NCBI GenBank assembly: GCA_003134765.1 | Contig: PLCM01000031.1 | Coordinates: 193,540-250,199 of the forward strand | Source: Spartobacteria bacterium | Lineage (GTDB): Bacteria; Verrucomicrobiota; Verrucomicrobiia; Chthoniobacterales; UBA10450 | DNA length: 56,660 nucleotides | Reading direction: 5' to 3' | Shown here: positions 32,818 through 41,233 of the stretch, piece after piece | How the letters are laid out: the number at the start of each line of letters is the position of its first letter | How positions within the stretch are numbered: position 1 is the first letter of the stretch | The notes under the pieces: model-generated | Told to the model about the DNA's origin: nothing | What the model saw: only the letters and a program-made list of their open reading frames with translations | The model's database searches: none | Made by a program: the position numbers and the translations under genes

Positions 32818-34110
32818 ATGCCGCGCTACACCTACGTTGCTCTTGATTCGCGCGGGCAGGAATCGACCGGGCTGGTCGGCGCGGGTTCCACCAATGAAGC
32901 CATTGGGAAACTGCGCCGGGCCGGTTATTTCCCCACCCACGTCTATGAAGAGGCGGCAGCGGCCACGGTAGCGACAAAAACGGCGCGGCCCAAAAAAACC
33001 AAGGCGCCACCCGCGGAGCGCAAGGCGGGCCGGAAAAATATCGTTCTTTTCCAGAAGAAGACGGTGAAGCCGAAGGTGCTGATGATTTTTACCCGACAGC
33101 TTTCCACCCTGATTGATGCGGGCCTCCCCCTCCTCCGTGGATTAAACGTGCTCGCGAAACAGGAACGGGATTCCGTCCTGAAAAGCACGATCGACAAACT
33201 CGCGGATTCGGTCCAAGGCGGCAGCACGTTTTCCGAAGGGCTCGCGCAGCATCCGCGCATCTTCAACGATCTCTACGTCAACATGGTGAAGGCGGGGGAG
33301 CTGGGTGGTGTCCTTGAAGTGGTCCTGACGCGTCTCGCCGAATTCCAGGAGAAGGCGCAGAAAATCAAGAACAAGGTGGTCGCTGCGATGGTCTATCCGA
33401 TCATCGTGCTCGTGCTCGCCATGGGCATCATGACCTTCCTGCTCGTGTTCATCGTGCCGAAGTTCGAAGCCATCTTTCACGACATGCTCGGGGACAAACC
33501 GCTCCCCACGATCACGCTTTTTGTGATCGGCATCAGTGGCTTTGTGCAGACGTATTGGGAATTTCTGCTCGGTGGCTTGTTTGCCGTGATCGTCGGCTAC
33601 AAGCTGGCCGCGCGCACCCAGCCGGGCCGCAGGACCCTCGACCGGGTCAAGCTGCGGGCGCCGCTTTTTGGCGATTTGATCCGCAAGACCTCGATCTCGC
33701 GTTTTTCCCGCACCCTTGGCACGCTGGTTACCAGCGGTGTGCCGATTTTGCAGGCGCTGACGATCACGCGCGAGACCGCCGGCAACAGCGTGATCGCGCG
33801 GGCCATCTCGAAGGTGCATGACAGCGTGAAGGAGGGGGAATCCATTGTGCAGCCGCTCGAAGCGAGCGGCGTGTTTCCGCCGATGGTCGTCAGCATGATC
33901 GACGTCGGCGAAGAGACTGGCCAGTTGCCGGAAATGTTGTTGAAGATTGCCGAAGTCTACGACGACGAAGTGGACAATTCGGTGGCGGCGCTCACCTCGA
34001 TGCTGGAGCCGATCATGATCGTGTTCCTGGCGTTGGTCGTGGGGACGATCGTGATCGCGTTGTTCATGCCGCTGATCAGCATCATCAGCGGGTTGCAACA
34101 GCAGAGCTGA
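32818..34110 (+). CDS. Type II secretion/type IV pilus platform protein GspF/PilC
   Basis: This 430-residue inner-membrane protein is the platform for pseudopilus assembly. Two T2SSF domains (about residues 90-215 and 290-415) surround membrane segments near 190-213, 240-262 and 403-425. F-T-R-Q-L-S-T-L-I-D-A-G-L-P-L in the first and F-S-R-T-L-G-T-L-V-T-S-G-V-P-I in the second are canonical. An N-terminal basic, Ala/Lys-rich linker (about 45-80) is longer than usual. It directly follows the ATPases and precedes the pseudopilin. Confidence 0.93.
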   Translation: MPRYTYVALDSRGQESTGLVGAGSTNEAIGKLRRAGYFPTHVYEEAAAATVATKTARPKKTKAPPAERKAGRKNIVLFQKKTVKPKVLMIFTRQLSTLIDAGLPLLRGLNVLAKQERDSVLKSTIDKLADSVQGGSTFSEGLAQHPRIFNDLYVNMVKAGELGGVLEVVLTRLAEFQEKAQKIKNKVVAAMVYPIIVLVLAMGIMTFLLVFIVPKFEAIFHDMLGDKPLPTITLFVIGISGFVQTYWEFLLGGLFAVIVGYKLAARTQPGRRTLDRVKLRAPLFGDLIRKTSISRFSRTLGTLVTSGVPILQALTITRETAGNSVIARAISKVHDSVKEGESIVQPLEASGVFPPMVVSMIDVGEETGQLPEMLLKIAEVYDDEVDNSVAALTSMLEPIMIVFLALVVGTIVIALFMPLISIISGLQQQS

Positions 34111-34116
34111 GTTAGG

Positions 34117-34791
34117 ATGGAGACGCGGATCTCTTCTGTAGTGGCAGCCGTGCCGGCTGCACTTATGCCGGAGCGGCCCACACGGCCGCTGCTACAGGCC
34201 CGAAGGACCCATCACGCGTTCACCGTAGTGGAGTTGCTGATCGTGATGGCGATTATTCTCGTATTCGCAGGTCTGATTCTCGCGACCTCGAATTATGTGC
34301 AGGAGAAAGGTTACCGTTCGCGGGCCGAGGCTGAGATCGCGGCGATCTCGGCGGCGCTGGAGAATTACAAGGCGGATAAAGGGGTGTATCCGAGCAATCC
34401 TGCCACCAATGCACTCGATCCTTCCGCTAGTACGATCGACGCAAACGCCAGTCTCTACTTGTACAAAGAACTTTCCGGAGATCACAATGCCGACCGAATC
34501 GTCGACAATAACGACGAAGCGATAGATTCGAATAACAATGTCATATCACCGCCGTTGACTGCGTTACCGAAAACTTATCTGGCCTTCAAAAGCAACATGC
34601 TCCTTCCTGCTCCACCTTCGACCGCGACGGTAATTGCTCTCCGCGATCCATTTGGAAATGCTTATGGATACTCAACAGCAAAGGCAGCCGCTCCAAGCGG
34701 GACAATTGGTTTTAATCCGACGTTTGATCTTTGGAGCATTGCGGATGGCTCCGCTGGAACGGATCAAACGAAATGGATCAAGAACTGGTGA
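34117..34791 (+). CDS. Pseudopilin (GspG/PilE-like)
   Basis: This 224-residue precursor is the fibre subunit of the pseudopilus or pilus. The cleavage region is A|F-T-V-V-E-L-L-I-V-M-A-I-I-L, with Glu at +5 and Ala instead of Gly at -1. The mature part has the GspG-like alpha-helix and Y-K-A-D-K-G-V-Y-P-S-N-P. The ATG at 34117 follows the gspF stop by six bases. The leader (METRISS...ARRTHHA) is interrupted by an in-frame palindromic repeat (34136-34197); without it the leader would be a normal 14 residues. An ATG at 34165 within the repeat is an alternative start. Confidence 0.82.
   Translation: METRISSVVAAVPAALMPERPTRPLLQARRTHHAFTVVELLIVMAIILVFAGLILATSNYVQEKGYRSRAEAEIAAISAALENYKADKGVYPSNPATNALDPSASTIDANASLYLYKELSGDHNADRIVDNNDEAIDSNNNVISPPLTALPKTYLAFKSNMLLPAPPSTATVIALRDPFGNAYGYSTAKAAAPSGTIGFNPTFDLWSIADGSAGTDQTKWIKNW
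34136..34197. repeat. Palindromic repeat, family E, inside pseudopilin leader
   Basis: A CTGTAG...CTACAG element with two internal hairpins (GCAGCCGTGCCGGCTGC, GCGGCCCACACGGCCGC). It lies between the ATG at 34117 and the codons for the prepilin cleavage site and keeps the frame open. Confidence 0.75.
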
Positions 34792-34814
34792 CTCACGTCG
34801 GCCTCGGCCTCTTT

Positions 34815-34906
34815 GTCATGTCGAGCGAAGTCGAGACATCTCTCACTATTCGGCGCCTTGGCAGCAAGGCAAAGTAAGAGATCCCTCGACTACGCTCGGG
34901 ATGACA
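34815..34906. repeat. Palindromic repeat, family D copy 1
   Basis: Interrupted inverted repeat with outer arms GTCATGTCGAGCGAAGTCGA and TCGACTACGCTCGGGATGAC, followed by a half copy at about 34976-35030 (GTCCCTCGACTTCGCTGCG). The pair occupies most of the 249-base gap between the convergent pseudopilin and OmpA-like genes. Confidence 0.75.
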
Positions 34907-35040
34907 GAGTGGGGGCGCGGCGCTCGGAACTGGTAGGGCTGGCGCTCCGAGCCGTCCGTCGAAAAGAGTCAGATCCCGAGGTGCACCGGGTCCCTCGACT
35001 TCGCTGCGCTCCGCTCGGGCTGACGGCCTGCTGCGTCGAA

Positions 35041-36102
35041 TTATCGCGCGTCGGTGTGGACGACGATGACGACGCGGCGGTTTGGGCGCTGACGCTCGAT
35101 CTCGAGCTGTTCTTCGGGTGAATTTACCAGAACCGAACGCGGCGCGACGAGGAATTTGCTGGCTCCATAGCCCTTCGTTTCAACCTGCGCGGGATTAATC
35201 CCCATCACATCCACGAGATATTGCTTCACGCTGTCGGCGCGGCGCTGGCTCAACTCCAGGTTGTAATCAGGCGATCCGAGCGAATCGGTATAGCCCTCGA
35301 CCGTAAACGTCGCCCTCGGGTTGCGTTTGATCAGGGTCCCCAACTTTTGCAACTGGCTGATCGAACTCGGCTGCAAATCGGCGCTGTCGTAATTGAAAAG
35401 CTGATCGTCCGGCATCCGCAATTTCGTTCCGGACCCGAGCGGCCCTTTTTGCGAAAGCAAGGAATCCAGATCGCTGAAGCCGGGCGTCTTGTTCCGCGTG
35501 GGGCCGGCGCTGTCGCCCGGCAGTTTCGTGAAAGTATTCGGGCGTTTGATGGTGGTGCTGGTCGCCAGCTCGGTCCCGGTCAAAGCCGGTTGCGGCCGGC
35601 CCGAAGTCGCGGAGTCGTTCAGCAGGTTCTGTTCGCGGGTCGCGTTCGGACTCTGGGAAAGGGATTGTGAGCTGCTTTGCTCGATCTCCGTCATGACGGA
35701 ATCAGGATTTTGTTCCACCTTCGGCGTCTCGGGCAGAACATCACGCGTATCGTCCGGCAACGCCGTGCTCGCGTGGACATCATCCAAAAGCTGGTCGAAC
35801 GACTTCTTCTCGTCGGGGAGCTGGACGTCCGTCTTGTCAGGGTCCGGTTTCGCCGCGGCATTCGATTGATCGATTGCCGGCTTTTCGAGCGGCTGCATCT
35901 CGACATTCTTGACCTTGAAGGTCGGAACCTGGACGCGGTTTTCCACGATCGCGTCCGTCGACAGAATTCTGGTTCGGTAAAAATAACCGCAGAGCGCCCC
36001 GTGAAGCGCGAGCGAAACCAGGAGTCCGACAAAAAGCCAGTTCCGTTGCTTATTCCCTTGAAGCAACGCCACGTCGAAGTCCGTGAATTCGGAGGTCCTC
36101 AT
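35041..36102 (-). CDS. OmpA-domain protein with N-terminal membrane anchor
   Basis: This 353-residue protein has one membrane segment (about residues 22-42, L-F-V-G-L-L-V-S-L-A-L-H-G), a long low-complexity periplasmic linker and a C-terminal OmpA/MotB peptidoglycan-binding domain (about 230-350; T-F-T-V-E-G-Y-T-D-S-L-G, N-L-E-L-S-Q-R-R-A-D, G-Y-G-A-S). It is anchored in the inner membrane, like MotB, rather than being an outer-membrane barrel. N-terminal V-Q-V-P-T-F-K-V resembles TonB/TolA-like linkers. It may link the envelope to the secretion machinery nearby; that role is inferred from position. Confidence 0.85.
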   Translation of the reverse strand: MRTSEFTDFDVALLQGNKQRNWLFVGLLVSLALHGALCGYFYRTRILSTDAIVENRVQVPTFKVKNVEMQPLEKPAIDQSNAAAKPDPDKTDVQLPDEKKSFDQLLDDVHASTALPDDTRDVLPETPKVEQNPDSVMTEIEQSSSQSLSQSPNATREQNLLNDSATSGRPQPALTGTELATSTTIKRPNTFTKLPGDSAGPTRNKTPGFSDLDSLLSQKGPLGSGTKLRMPDDQLFNYDSADLQPSSISQLQKLGTLIKRNPRATFTVEGYTDSLGSPDYNLELSQRRADSVKQYLVDVMGINPAQVETKGYGASKFLVAPRSVLVNSPEEQLEIERQRPNRRVVIVVHTDAR

Positions 36103-36169
36103 TTCAACTGTTAGAAACCAACCGACACCGGCCGTTCAATGTCAAACGCCACCGGCCTGAGGGCAGGCC

Positions 36170-36252
36170 GGCTCCAAAGGGAAATGGAGACGCCACGCCC
36201 CCGTGCCGTAAGGGCTCCAAAGGGAAATGGAGACGGCACGCCCCCGTGCCGT
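36170..36252. repeat. 43-bp tandem direct repeat
   Basis: Two near-identical units, beginning GGCTCCAAAGGGAAATGGAG at 36170 and at 36213, each containing a small palindrome (GGCACGCCCCCGTGCC). It lies between panB and the OmpA-like gene on the minus strand. Confidence 0.8.
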
Positions 36253-36269
36253 GAGGCAGCGCCACAGGG

Positions 36270-37025
36270 TCACGCGCCGCCGGATTTCGTCCGGCCGATG
36301 AAAACCTGCACGGCTTTTCGAATCTCGTCCGCCACGCGCGCTTCGGGCGAGACGAACTTCGGCGTGAACCAGGGAAATAATCCGATCAAATCGTGCGTAA
36401 CGAGAATCTGGCCGTCGCAATGGGAGCCCGAGCCAATGCCGATCGTCGGAATTTCGAGCGCGCCCGTGATTTCGCGCGCCGCCTCCGGGCTGACGATCTC
36501 GAGCACCACCGCGAAAACCCCGGCTTTCTCAATCGCCCGTGCGTCGCGCAAAAGCGCCTCGGCTTCGGCCTGGGTGCGACCTTTCACTTTGTAGCCGCCT
36601 TCCTCGCGCACACTTTGGGGGAGCATGCCGATGTGCCCCATCACTGGAATACCCGCGGAAATGATCGCCTCGATTTGCGCGACGTGGCTCGCACCGCCCT
36701 CCAGTTTCACGGCATGCGCTCCGGCCTCGACCAAAGCGCGCGCCGAGGAAACAGCCTGCGCCGGATCATTATAGGTATGGATCGGCAGGTCGCCGACCAA
36801 CAGCGCACGCTTCACTCCACGCGCGACCGCGCGGGTATGATGAACCATTTCCGGCAGCGTGACCTGGGTCGTGTCCTCATAACCAAGGACGACCATGCCT
36901 AAAGAATCGCCCACCAGAATGAGGTCGATGCCGCTTTCATCGAGCAGACGCGCGGTCGGGTAATCGTAGGCCGTCAGGGCCGTGATTCGTTCCCCGCGCC
37001 GCTTTTTCTCCCGAAAATCCTGCAT
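36270..37025 (-). CDS. panB: 3-methyl-2-oxobutanoate hydroxymethyltransferase
   Basis: This 251-residue enzyme adds a hydroxymethyl group to alpha-ketoisovalerate, the first committed step of pantothenate synthesis. Motifs L-V-G-D-S-L-G-M-V-V-L-G-Y (Mg-binding Asp), P-E-M-V-H-H-T-R-A-V and V-K-L-E-G-G are present. The ATG at 37025 is preferred over a GTG at 37043 that would overlap folK. It is the last gene of the dapF-dapA-dapB-folK-panB run; panC is not in the window. Confidence 0.93.
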   Translation of the reverse strand: MQDFREKKRRGERITALTAYDYPTARLLDESGIDLILVGDSLGMVVLGYEDTTQVTLPEMVHHTRAVARGVKRALLVGDLPIHTYNDPAQAVSSARALVEAGAHAVKLEGGASHVAQIEAIISAGIPVMGHIGMLPQSVREEGGYKVKGRTQAEAEALLRDARAIEKAGVFAVVLEIVSPEAAREITGALEIPTIGIGSGSHCDGQILVTHDLIGLFPWFTPKFVSPEARVADEIRKAVQVFIGRTKSGGA

Positions 37026-37036
37026 GGGATTGGACC

Positions 37037-37537
37037 CTACCACTCCAAATCGAAGCGCACCACTCCGGCGGTGGGGCCCAGACGGAGGAGCAACGAGCTG
37101 ACGGGTTGGTTCTGGTCCGGAAGGATGAGATCCGGCCGGATATCGGCGAGCGGCCGGAGGACGAACTCGCGCTCGATGATGCGGGGATGAGGCAGTTGCA
37201 ACTCGCTGGTCTCGACAACGAGCTCACCGAAATAGAGGAGGTCGAGATCAATTGGGCGGGAAACATTTCGCGCATGCGCCGCGGGACGGCCGAGCATTTT
37301 TTCGATCGCGGCCAGCTCACGCAATAATTCCCCGGGCTCGCCGGAATATCCGAATTCGATTGCGGCATTGAGGAATTTCGCCGCCCCTTTTTCGCATCCG
37401 ACCGGCTCCGTCTCGTAGAGAGCGGATGAGCGCAGGGGAGGCAGGACGCCACGGAGCGCGGTAATTTCCGTCCGCGCGTTGCGGAGGTTCGCAAGTCGTT
37501 CGCCGAGATTGGAACCGAGCGCGACGCCAGCTCTCAT
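37037..37537 (-). CDS. folK: 2-amino-4-hydroxy-6-hydroxymethyldihydropteridine pyrophosphokinase
   Basis: This 166-residue enzyme transfers pyrophosphate to the pterin in folate synthesis. G-S-N-L-G-E-R-L, Y-E-T-E-P-V-G, and the substrate motif R-P-I-D-L-D-L-L-Y-F are intact, with L-P-H-P-R near the end. It lies between dapB and panB with a short palindrome (GCCGGGATCGACGATCCCGG) in the upstream gap, which may partially separate its expression from dapB. Confidence 0.92.
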   Translation of the reverse strand: MRAGVALGSNLGERLANLRNARTEITALRGVLPPLRSSALYETEPVGCEKGAAKFLNAAIEFGYSGEPGELLRELAAIEKMLGRPAAHARNVSRPIDLDLLYFGELVVETSELQLPHPRIIEREFVLRPLADIRPDLILPDQNQPVSSLLLRLGPTAGVVRFDLEW

Positions 37538-37580
37538 GGTTGTAACCGCGATCGCTGATCGTTCCCCAGGGGGTTAAGCG

Positions 37581-37606
37581 GCCGGGATCGACGATCCCGG
37601 CTACAG
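37581..37606. repeat. Half palindromic repeat (family E end)
   Basis: A 20-base palindrome ending in CGGCTACAG, matching the end of the family E elements, in the 69-base gap between folK and dapB. Confidence 0.5.
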
Positions 37607-38335
37607 CTACAGGCCCAGGACATCTTCCATGCTGTAAAGACCGGGAGTTTTGCCGACAATCCAACGCGCGGCGCGCAAGGCGCCGAGAGCAAAAGTTTCC
37701 CGACTCGATGCCCTGTGCGTGAGCTCCAGCCGCTCCCCGGCCCCGGCGAAAATCACGGTATGATCGCCCACGACATCGCCGCCGCGGATCGAGTGGAGAC
37801 CGATCTCATTCCGTGGCCGCTCTCCGGGCAAACCCTCCCGACCGTGCCTAACATCCTTCGCATAATCGAGCTGCCGCGCTTCACCCAGGATCTCCGCCAG
37901 CTTTTTCGCTGTGCCGCTCGGCGCATCCCTCTTAAGGCGATGATGCATCTCGATGATTTCGAGATCGAAATCGGCGCCCAGCATTTGCGCCGCTTTTCGC
38001 GTCAGCCAAAAAAGTGCGTTCACGCCCACACTGAAGTTCGGCGAAAAGACGACAGGGACCGAGGTCGCCATTTCATCGATCAGATCGCGTTCTTTTTGAG
38101 AATGACCAGTCGTTCCGATCACCGCCGGCTTGGGCGCCTTCCGGAAGGCGCGGGAAAGCGTGTCGGTAGCGCTGGGATTGCTGAAATCGATCACGACATC
38201 GCACGTGTCGATGTGTTTCGTCAGGTCATCGCCAAGATCGAGGCCGGCGGTTATCTCGACGTCCGATTTTTGCGCGGCGGCCGCGATCGCCTGGCCCATC
38301 CGGCCTTTCGCGCCCAGCAACAGAACGCGCACCAT
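37607..38335 (-). CDS. dapB: 4-hydroxy-tetrahydrodipicolinate reductase
   Basis: This 242-residue enzyme catalyses the second lysine/diaminopimelate step. The nucleotide site is G-A-K-G-R-M-G, the catalytic region E-M-H-H-R-L-K-R-D-A-P-S-G-T-A. The ATG at 38335 gives the normal N-terminus (V-R-V-L-L-L-G-A-K-G) and lies six bases downstream of the dapA stop; the frame upstream overlaps dapA. Pairing with dapA supports the assignment. Confidence 0.93.
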   Translation of the reverse strand: MVRVLLLGAKGRMGQAIAAAAQKSDVEITAGLDLGDDLTKHIDTCDVVIDFSNPSATDTLSRAFRKAPKPAVIGTTGHSQKERDLIDEMATSVPVVFSPNFSVGVNALFWLTRKAAQMLGADFDLEIIEMHHRLKRDAPSGTAKKLAEILGEARQLDYAKDVRHGREGLPGERPRNEIGLHSIRGGDVVGDHTVIFAGAGERLELTHRASSRETFALGALRAARWIVGKTPGLYSMEDVLGL

Positions 38336-38340
38336 CTTTT

Positions 38341-39219
38341 TCACTCGCTTCCGGCGAACGCCTCGAGGGTCTTGCGCAAGCGCGCCTGGCTCGCCGCTGT
38401 CATTTCGCATAACGGCAACCGGCATTCGGCCGACATCGCCCCGCGCCAGGAGAGCGCCGTCTTCACCGGCACCGGGTTCGGTTCGATGAACAGGTCTTTG
38501 AAGACCGGCAACATTCTCAAGTGCAGGTCGCGCGCACTTTTTGTGTCTCCGGCCCGAAACGACTGGACGAGCGCGACAACTTCCGCCGGGAACAAGTTCG
38601 AAGCGACGCTGACCACGCCGACCGCGCCGACCGAGAGAAACGGCAGCGTGAGCGAATCGTCGCCACTGAGAATGGTGAACGCTTCCGGCAACCGCGCGCG
38701 CAACTCGCTGACGCGGTCGACGCTGCCGCCGGCTTCCTTGATCGAAACGATGTTTGCGCAATCCATCGCGAGCCGTTCGACGGTTTCAGGGCCGATGTCC
38801 ACGGCGCAGCGCCCCGGAATATTATAAAGCATGATTGGCGCGGCGGTCGCCTGGGCGATCGCTTGGAAATGCCGAAACAATCCTTCCTGGCTCGGCTTGT
38901 TGTAGTAAGGCGCGACGACCAACATCCCATCGACGCCCATCTTTTCCGCCGCGCGCGTCGCCGCGATCGTGGCGGCCGTGGAGTTTGATCCCGTCCCCGC
39001 CAGCACCTGGCAGCGGCCCTTCCCGATCTCGACGGCAATGCGGATGACCTGTTCGCGTTCGGCTGCAGAAAGCGTCGGCGATTCTCCGGTCGTGCCGACG
39101 GCGATCACGCCACTCACCGCATCGGCGATTTGTCCCTCGATCAATGCTTCCAGCGCTGGGACGTCGATTTCTCCGTCGCGCAATGGGGTAACAAGAGCGG
39201 TATAAGTTCCTCGAAACAT
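38341..39219 (-). CDS. dapA: 4-hydroxy-tetrahydrodipicolinate synthase
   Basis: This 292-residue lyase condenses pyruvate with aspartate semialdehyde. Motifs: G-T-T-G-E-S-P-T-L, N-S-T-A-A, Y-N-I-P-G-R and the Schiff-base Lys in V-S-I-K-E-A. Length is normal. It is preceded by a family E palindrome and followed after five bases by dapB. Confidence 0.94.
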   Translation of the reverse strand: MFRGTYTALVTPLRDGEIDVPALEALIEGQIADAVSGVIAVGTTGESPTLSAAEREQVIRIAVEIGKGRCQVLAGTGSNSTAATIAATRAAEKMGVDGMLVVAPYYNKPSQEGLFRHFQAIAQATAAPIMLYNIPGRCAVDIGPETVERLAMDCANIVSIKEAGGSVDRVSELRARLPEAFTILSGDDSLTLPFLSVGAVGVVSVASNLFPAEVVALVQSFRAGDTKSARDLHLRMLPVFKDLFIEPNPVPVKTALSWRGAMSAECRLPLCEMTAASQARLRKTLEAFAGSE

Positions 39220-39222
39220 TTT

Positions 39223-39298
39223 CTGTAGCGGCGGTCTATGACCGCCGAGTATTTTCCTTGTTACGATTTCGGGCGACGGTCATAGACCGCCGCTACAG
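39223..39298. repeat. Palindromic repeat, family E copy
   Basis: CTGTAGCGGCGGTCTATGAC to GTCATAGACCGCCGCTACAG, a near-perfect 20-base inverted repeat with a 34-base middle, in the gap between dapF and dapA. Confidence 0.85.
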
Positions 39299-39309
39299 TT
39301 GAAGAGTCT

Positions 39310-40113
39310 TCAAACTTCGATCGTCCCTTCGAACACGAAATCCGCCGGTCCGGTCAAAGTGACATCCCGAAATTGATCGCCCTCCTTATTGAAGCCAACT
39401 TGCAGCTCGTTCCCGCCGCGCACCAGGACACCGATCGGTCCGTCGGTCCCCCTCACCGCGGCAAAAATGAGCGCGCTCGCCACGACTCCGGTGCCACAGG
39501 CCAGGGTCTCATCTTCCACGCCGCGCTCGTAGGTCCGGATCGCGATCTGCCGCGGGCCGCGTTCCTCCAGGAAATTTACATTCGCGCCCTTCGGCGCAAA
39601 AAGATCATGGCGGCGAATGGCGGAGCCAAGTCCGCGCACGTCCACCTTTTCGAGATCGTCCACCGGCACGACCACGTGCGGGACGCCGCTGTTCACAAAA
39701 TGCGCCGCGACCTCGCGATCCGGCAACGCGACTGTAATCCCGAGCCGCAAATCCTTCGGCTCACTCATCTCGAGTCGCACCAGCTCGCCCTGGAGCGCCG
39801 CACCGATCACGCCCGCCGGGGTTTCGAACGAGAGCTTTTCTTTCGGGCCGGCAACGCGGTCGGCATAACGCGCGAAACAGCGGGCGCCATTGCCGCACAT
39901 CTCCGCTTCGCCGCCATCGGCGTTGTAGTAGCGCATTCGAAAATCGGCCCCGTTCGCAGCTCGTTCCAGCACCAGCACCCCATCCGCCCCCACCCCCCGA
40001 TGGCGATCGCAGATTTTTACAATTTGATCCGAAGCCAGCTGCAAGTCGCCGACCCGATTATCGATCATGACGAAATCGTTCCCGGCGCCGTTCATTTTAA
40101 TGAAACGCAGCAT
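39310..40113 (-). CDS. dapF: Diaminopimelate epimerase
   Basis: This 267-residue epimerase converts LL- to meso-diaminopimelate for peptidoglycan and lysine. The two catalytic Cys are in M-C-G-N-G-A-R-C and A-C-G-T-G. The start at 40113 (M-L-R-F-I-K-M-N-G-A-G-N-D) is chosen because upstream codons come from a family F repeat. First gene of the dap/folK/panB group. Confidence 0.93.
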   Translation of the reverse strand: MLRFIKMNGAGNDFVMIDNRVGDLQLASDQIVKICDRHRGVGADGVLVLERAANGADFRMRYYNADGGEAEMCGNGARCFARYADRVAGPKEKLSFETPAGVIGAALQGELVRLEMSEPKDLRLGITVALPDREVAAHFVNSGVPHVVVPVDDLEKVDVRGLGSAIRRHDLFAPKGANVNFLEERGPRQIAIRTYERGVEDETLACGTGVVASALIFAAVRGTDGPIGVLVRGGNELQVGFNKEGDQFRDVTLTGPADFVFEGTIEV

Positions 40114-40180
40114 GGGCAGTTGGTTACCACAATCTCCCGGCAAAGCCAAGGAGCGGCGGTCCATTCGGGTAAACACTCTT

Positions 40181-40255
40181 GGTAGGGCGAGACTCTGTCG
40201 AGCCGTGCGTGGCATCATACGCGACATCCGCGGCTCGACAGAGTCTCGCCCTACC
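40181..40255. repeat. Palindromic repeat, family F copy 1
   Basis: Perfect arms GGTAGGGCGAGACTCTGTCG and CGACAGAGTCTCGCCCTACC with a 35-base middle. The divergent gap between dapF and the secreted protein at 40316 holds this repeat and their promoters. Other copies: 41149-41219, 43634-43704 and 45550-45607. Confidence 0.85.
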
Positions 40256-40315
40256 AAAGGTGATCGGATTGGAAATCGCCGCTCCTTGGTTGCCTGGAAA
40301 GGCTTCGAGTTCTAT

Positions 40316-41101
40316 TTGTCTCCAGTTGTTTTGAAAAAGCGTCTTGCAATCGTCGCCGCCGGAGCGCTTCTCTTCGGCGTTTGTAGTCCGGTTTTTGCCC
40401 AGATCGCTCCGGGCAAATACAACACCCTCATCCTCGACCAGATCCGCGGGATGCCAACGGGTGGACGGTATTCCGCTTCCCGGACCGCGACCATCCGGCT
40501 GCAATCCGCCGCCCACTTTGAATCGGGCATTTTTTCCGTGGTGCCGGACGCGGCCTCTCCCAGTTACTGCTCCGGCGCCACCTATCTGGTTTTCATAAAA
40601 ACGATCGAAGCTTTGCGCGCCCGCGGCGCCTTAAGTCTGGACTACGCGACCCTCGACAGTCTTCTCATTCGGAACCAGCGCGATGGGGAAGGCATCTGGG
40701 GACGATGGAACGCCAACGGCCCCGGGACGGCGCGGCTCTTTCACGAAATGGATTTGGGAGAAAATTTCGATGATTTCGTCCAGGCGCAGCCGGGCGATTT
40801 CATGAAGATTTTCTGGTCGCCGGAAGTCGGCCGGTCCGAACACGGCCATTCCGTCATTTTTCTCGGTATGGAAAAAAGAGCCGGGCTCGATTACGTCCGG
40901 TTTTGGTCGAGCAACATTCCCGGTGGCTACGGGGAGAAGAGCGTCCCGAGGACCAAGATCGTGCACGCGATCTTCTCCCGGCTCGATGCGCCGGGGAATT
41001 TAACCCACGCCCAGAGCGCACCTCTCGTGGACAAATATTTGGCAGGCCTGCTGAATTCGCGCTCGAGCTACGAGGAAGCGAAGGAAAAGTGCGGGATGTA
41101 G
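40316..41101 (+). CDS. Secreted protein, possible Cys/His hydrolase
   Basis: This about 261-residue protein has a signal peptide (L-A-I-V-A-A-G-A-L-L-F-G-V-C-S-P-V-F-A). The mature part has Y-C-S-G-A-T-Y-L-V-F, then P-G-D-F-M-K-I-F-W and G-H-S-V-I-F-L, an order of Cys and His boxes reminiscent of NlpC/P60- or CHAP-like cell-wall peptidases. I cannot assign it further. No ATG or GTG is available before the signal; TTG at 40316 (GGAAAGG upstream) or at 40331 is the likely start. Confidence 0.65.
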   Translation: MSPVVLKKRLAIVAAGALLFGVCSPVFAQIAPGKYNTLILDQIRGMPTGGRYSASRTATIRLQSAAHFESGIFSVVPDAASPSYCSGATYLVFIKTIEALRARGALSLDYATLDSLLIRNQRDGEGIWGRWNANGPGTARLFHEMDLGENFDDFVQAQPGDFMKIFWSPEVGRSEHGHSVIFLGMEKRAGLDYVRFWSSNIPGGYGEKSVPRTKIVHAIFSRLDAPGNLTHAQSAPLVDKYLAGLLNSRSSYEEAKEKCGM

Positions 41102-41148
41102 GCTGCGAGCGAAGCCGTCGCACATAACCCTGCAAACAGATCCTCCTT

Positions 41149-41219
41149 GGTAGGGCGAGACTCTGTCGAGCCGCCGGGCTTAGCGTTATTTGTTCGGCTC
41201 GACAGAGTCTCGCCCTACC
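41149..41219. repeat. Palindromic repeat, family F copy 2
   Basis: Same arms as copy 1 (GGTAGGGCGAGACTCTGTCG / CGACAGAGTCTCGCCCTACC) with a different 31-base middle. It lies in the gap between two convergent genes. Confidence 0.85.
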
Positions 41220-41233
41220 AAAGAGGATAAGAG

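Noticed and set aside
36170..36252. CRISPR-like array
   Set aside because: Only two adjacent units, no spacer and no cas genes.
40067..40315. Upstream extension of the secreted protein from an ATG at 40067
   Set aside because: It overlaps dapF and runs through a family F palindrome; it lacks any signal peptide at that start.
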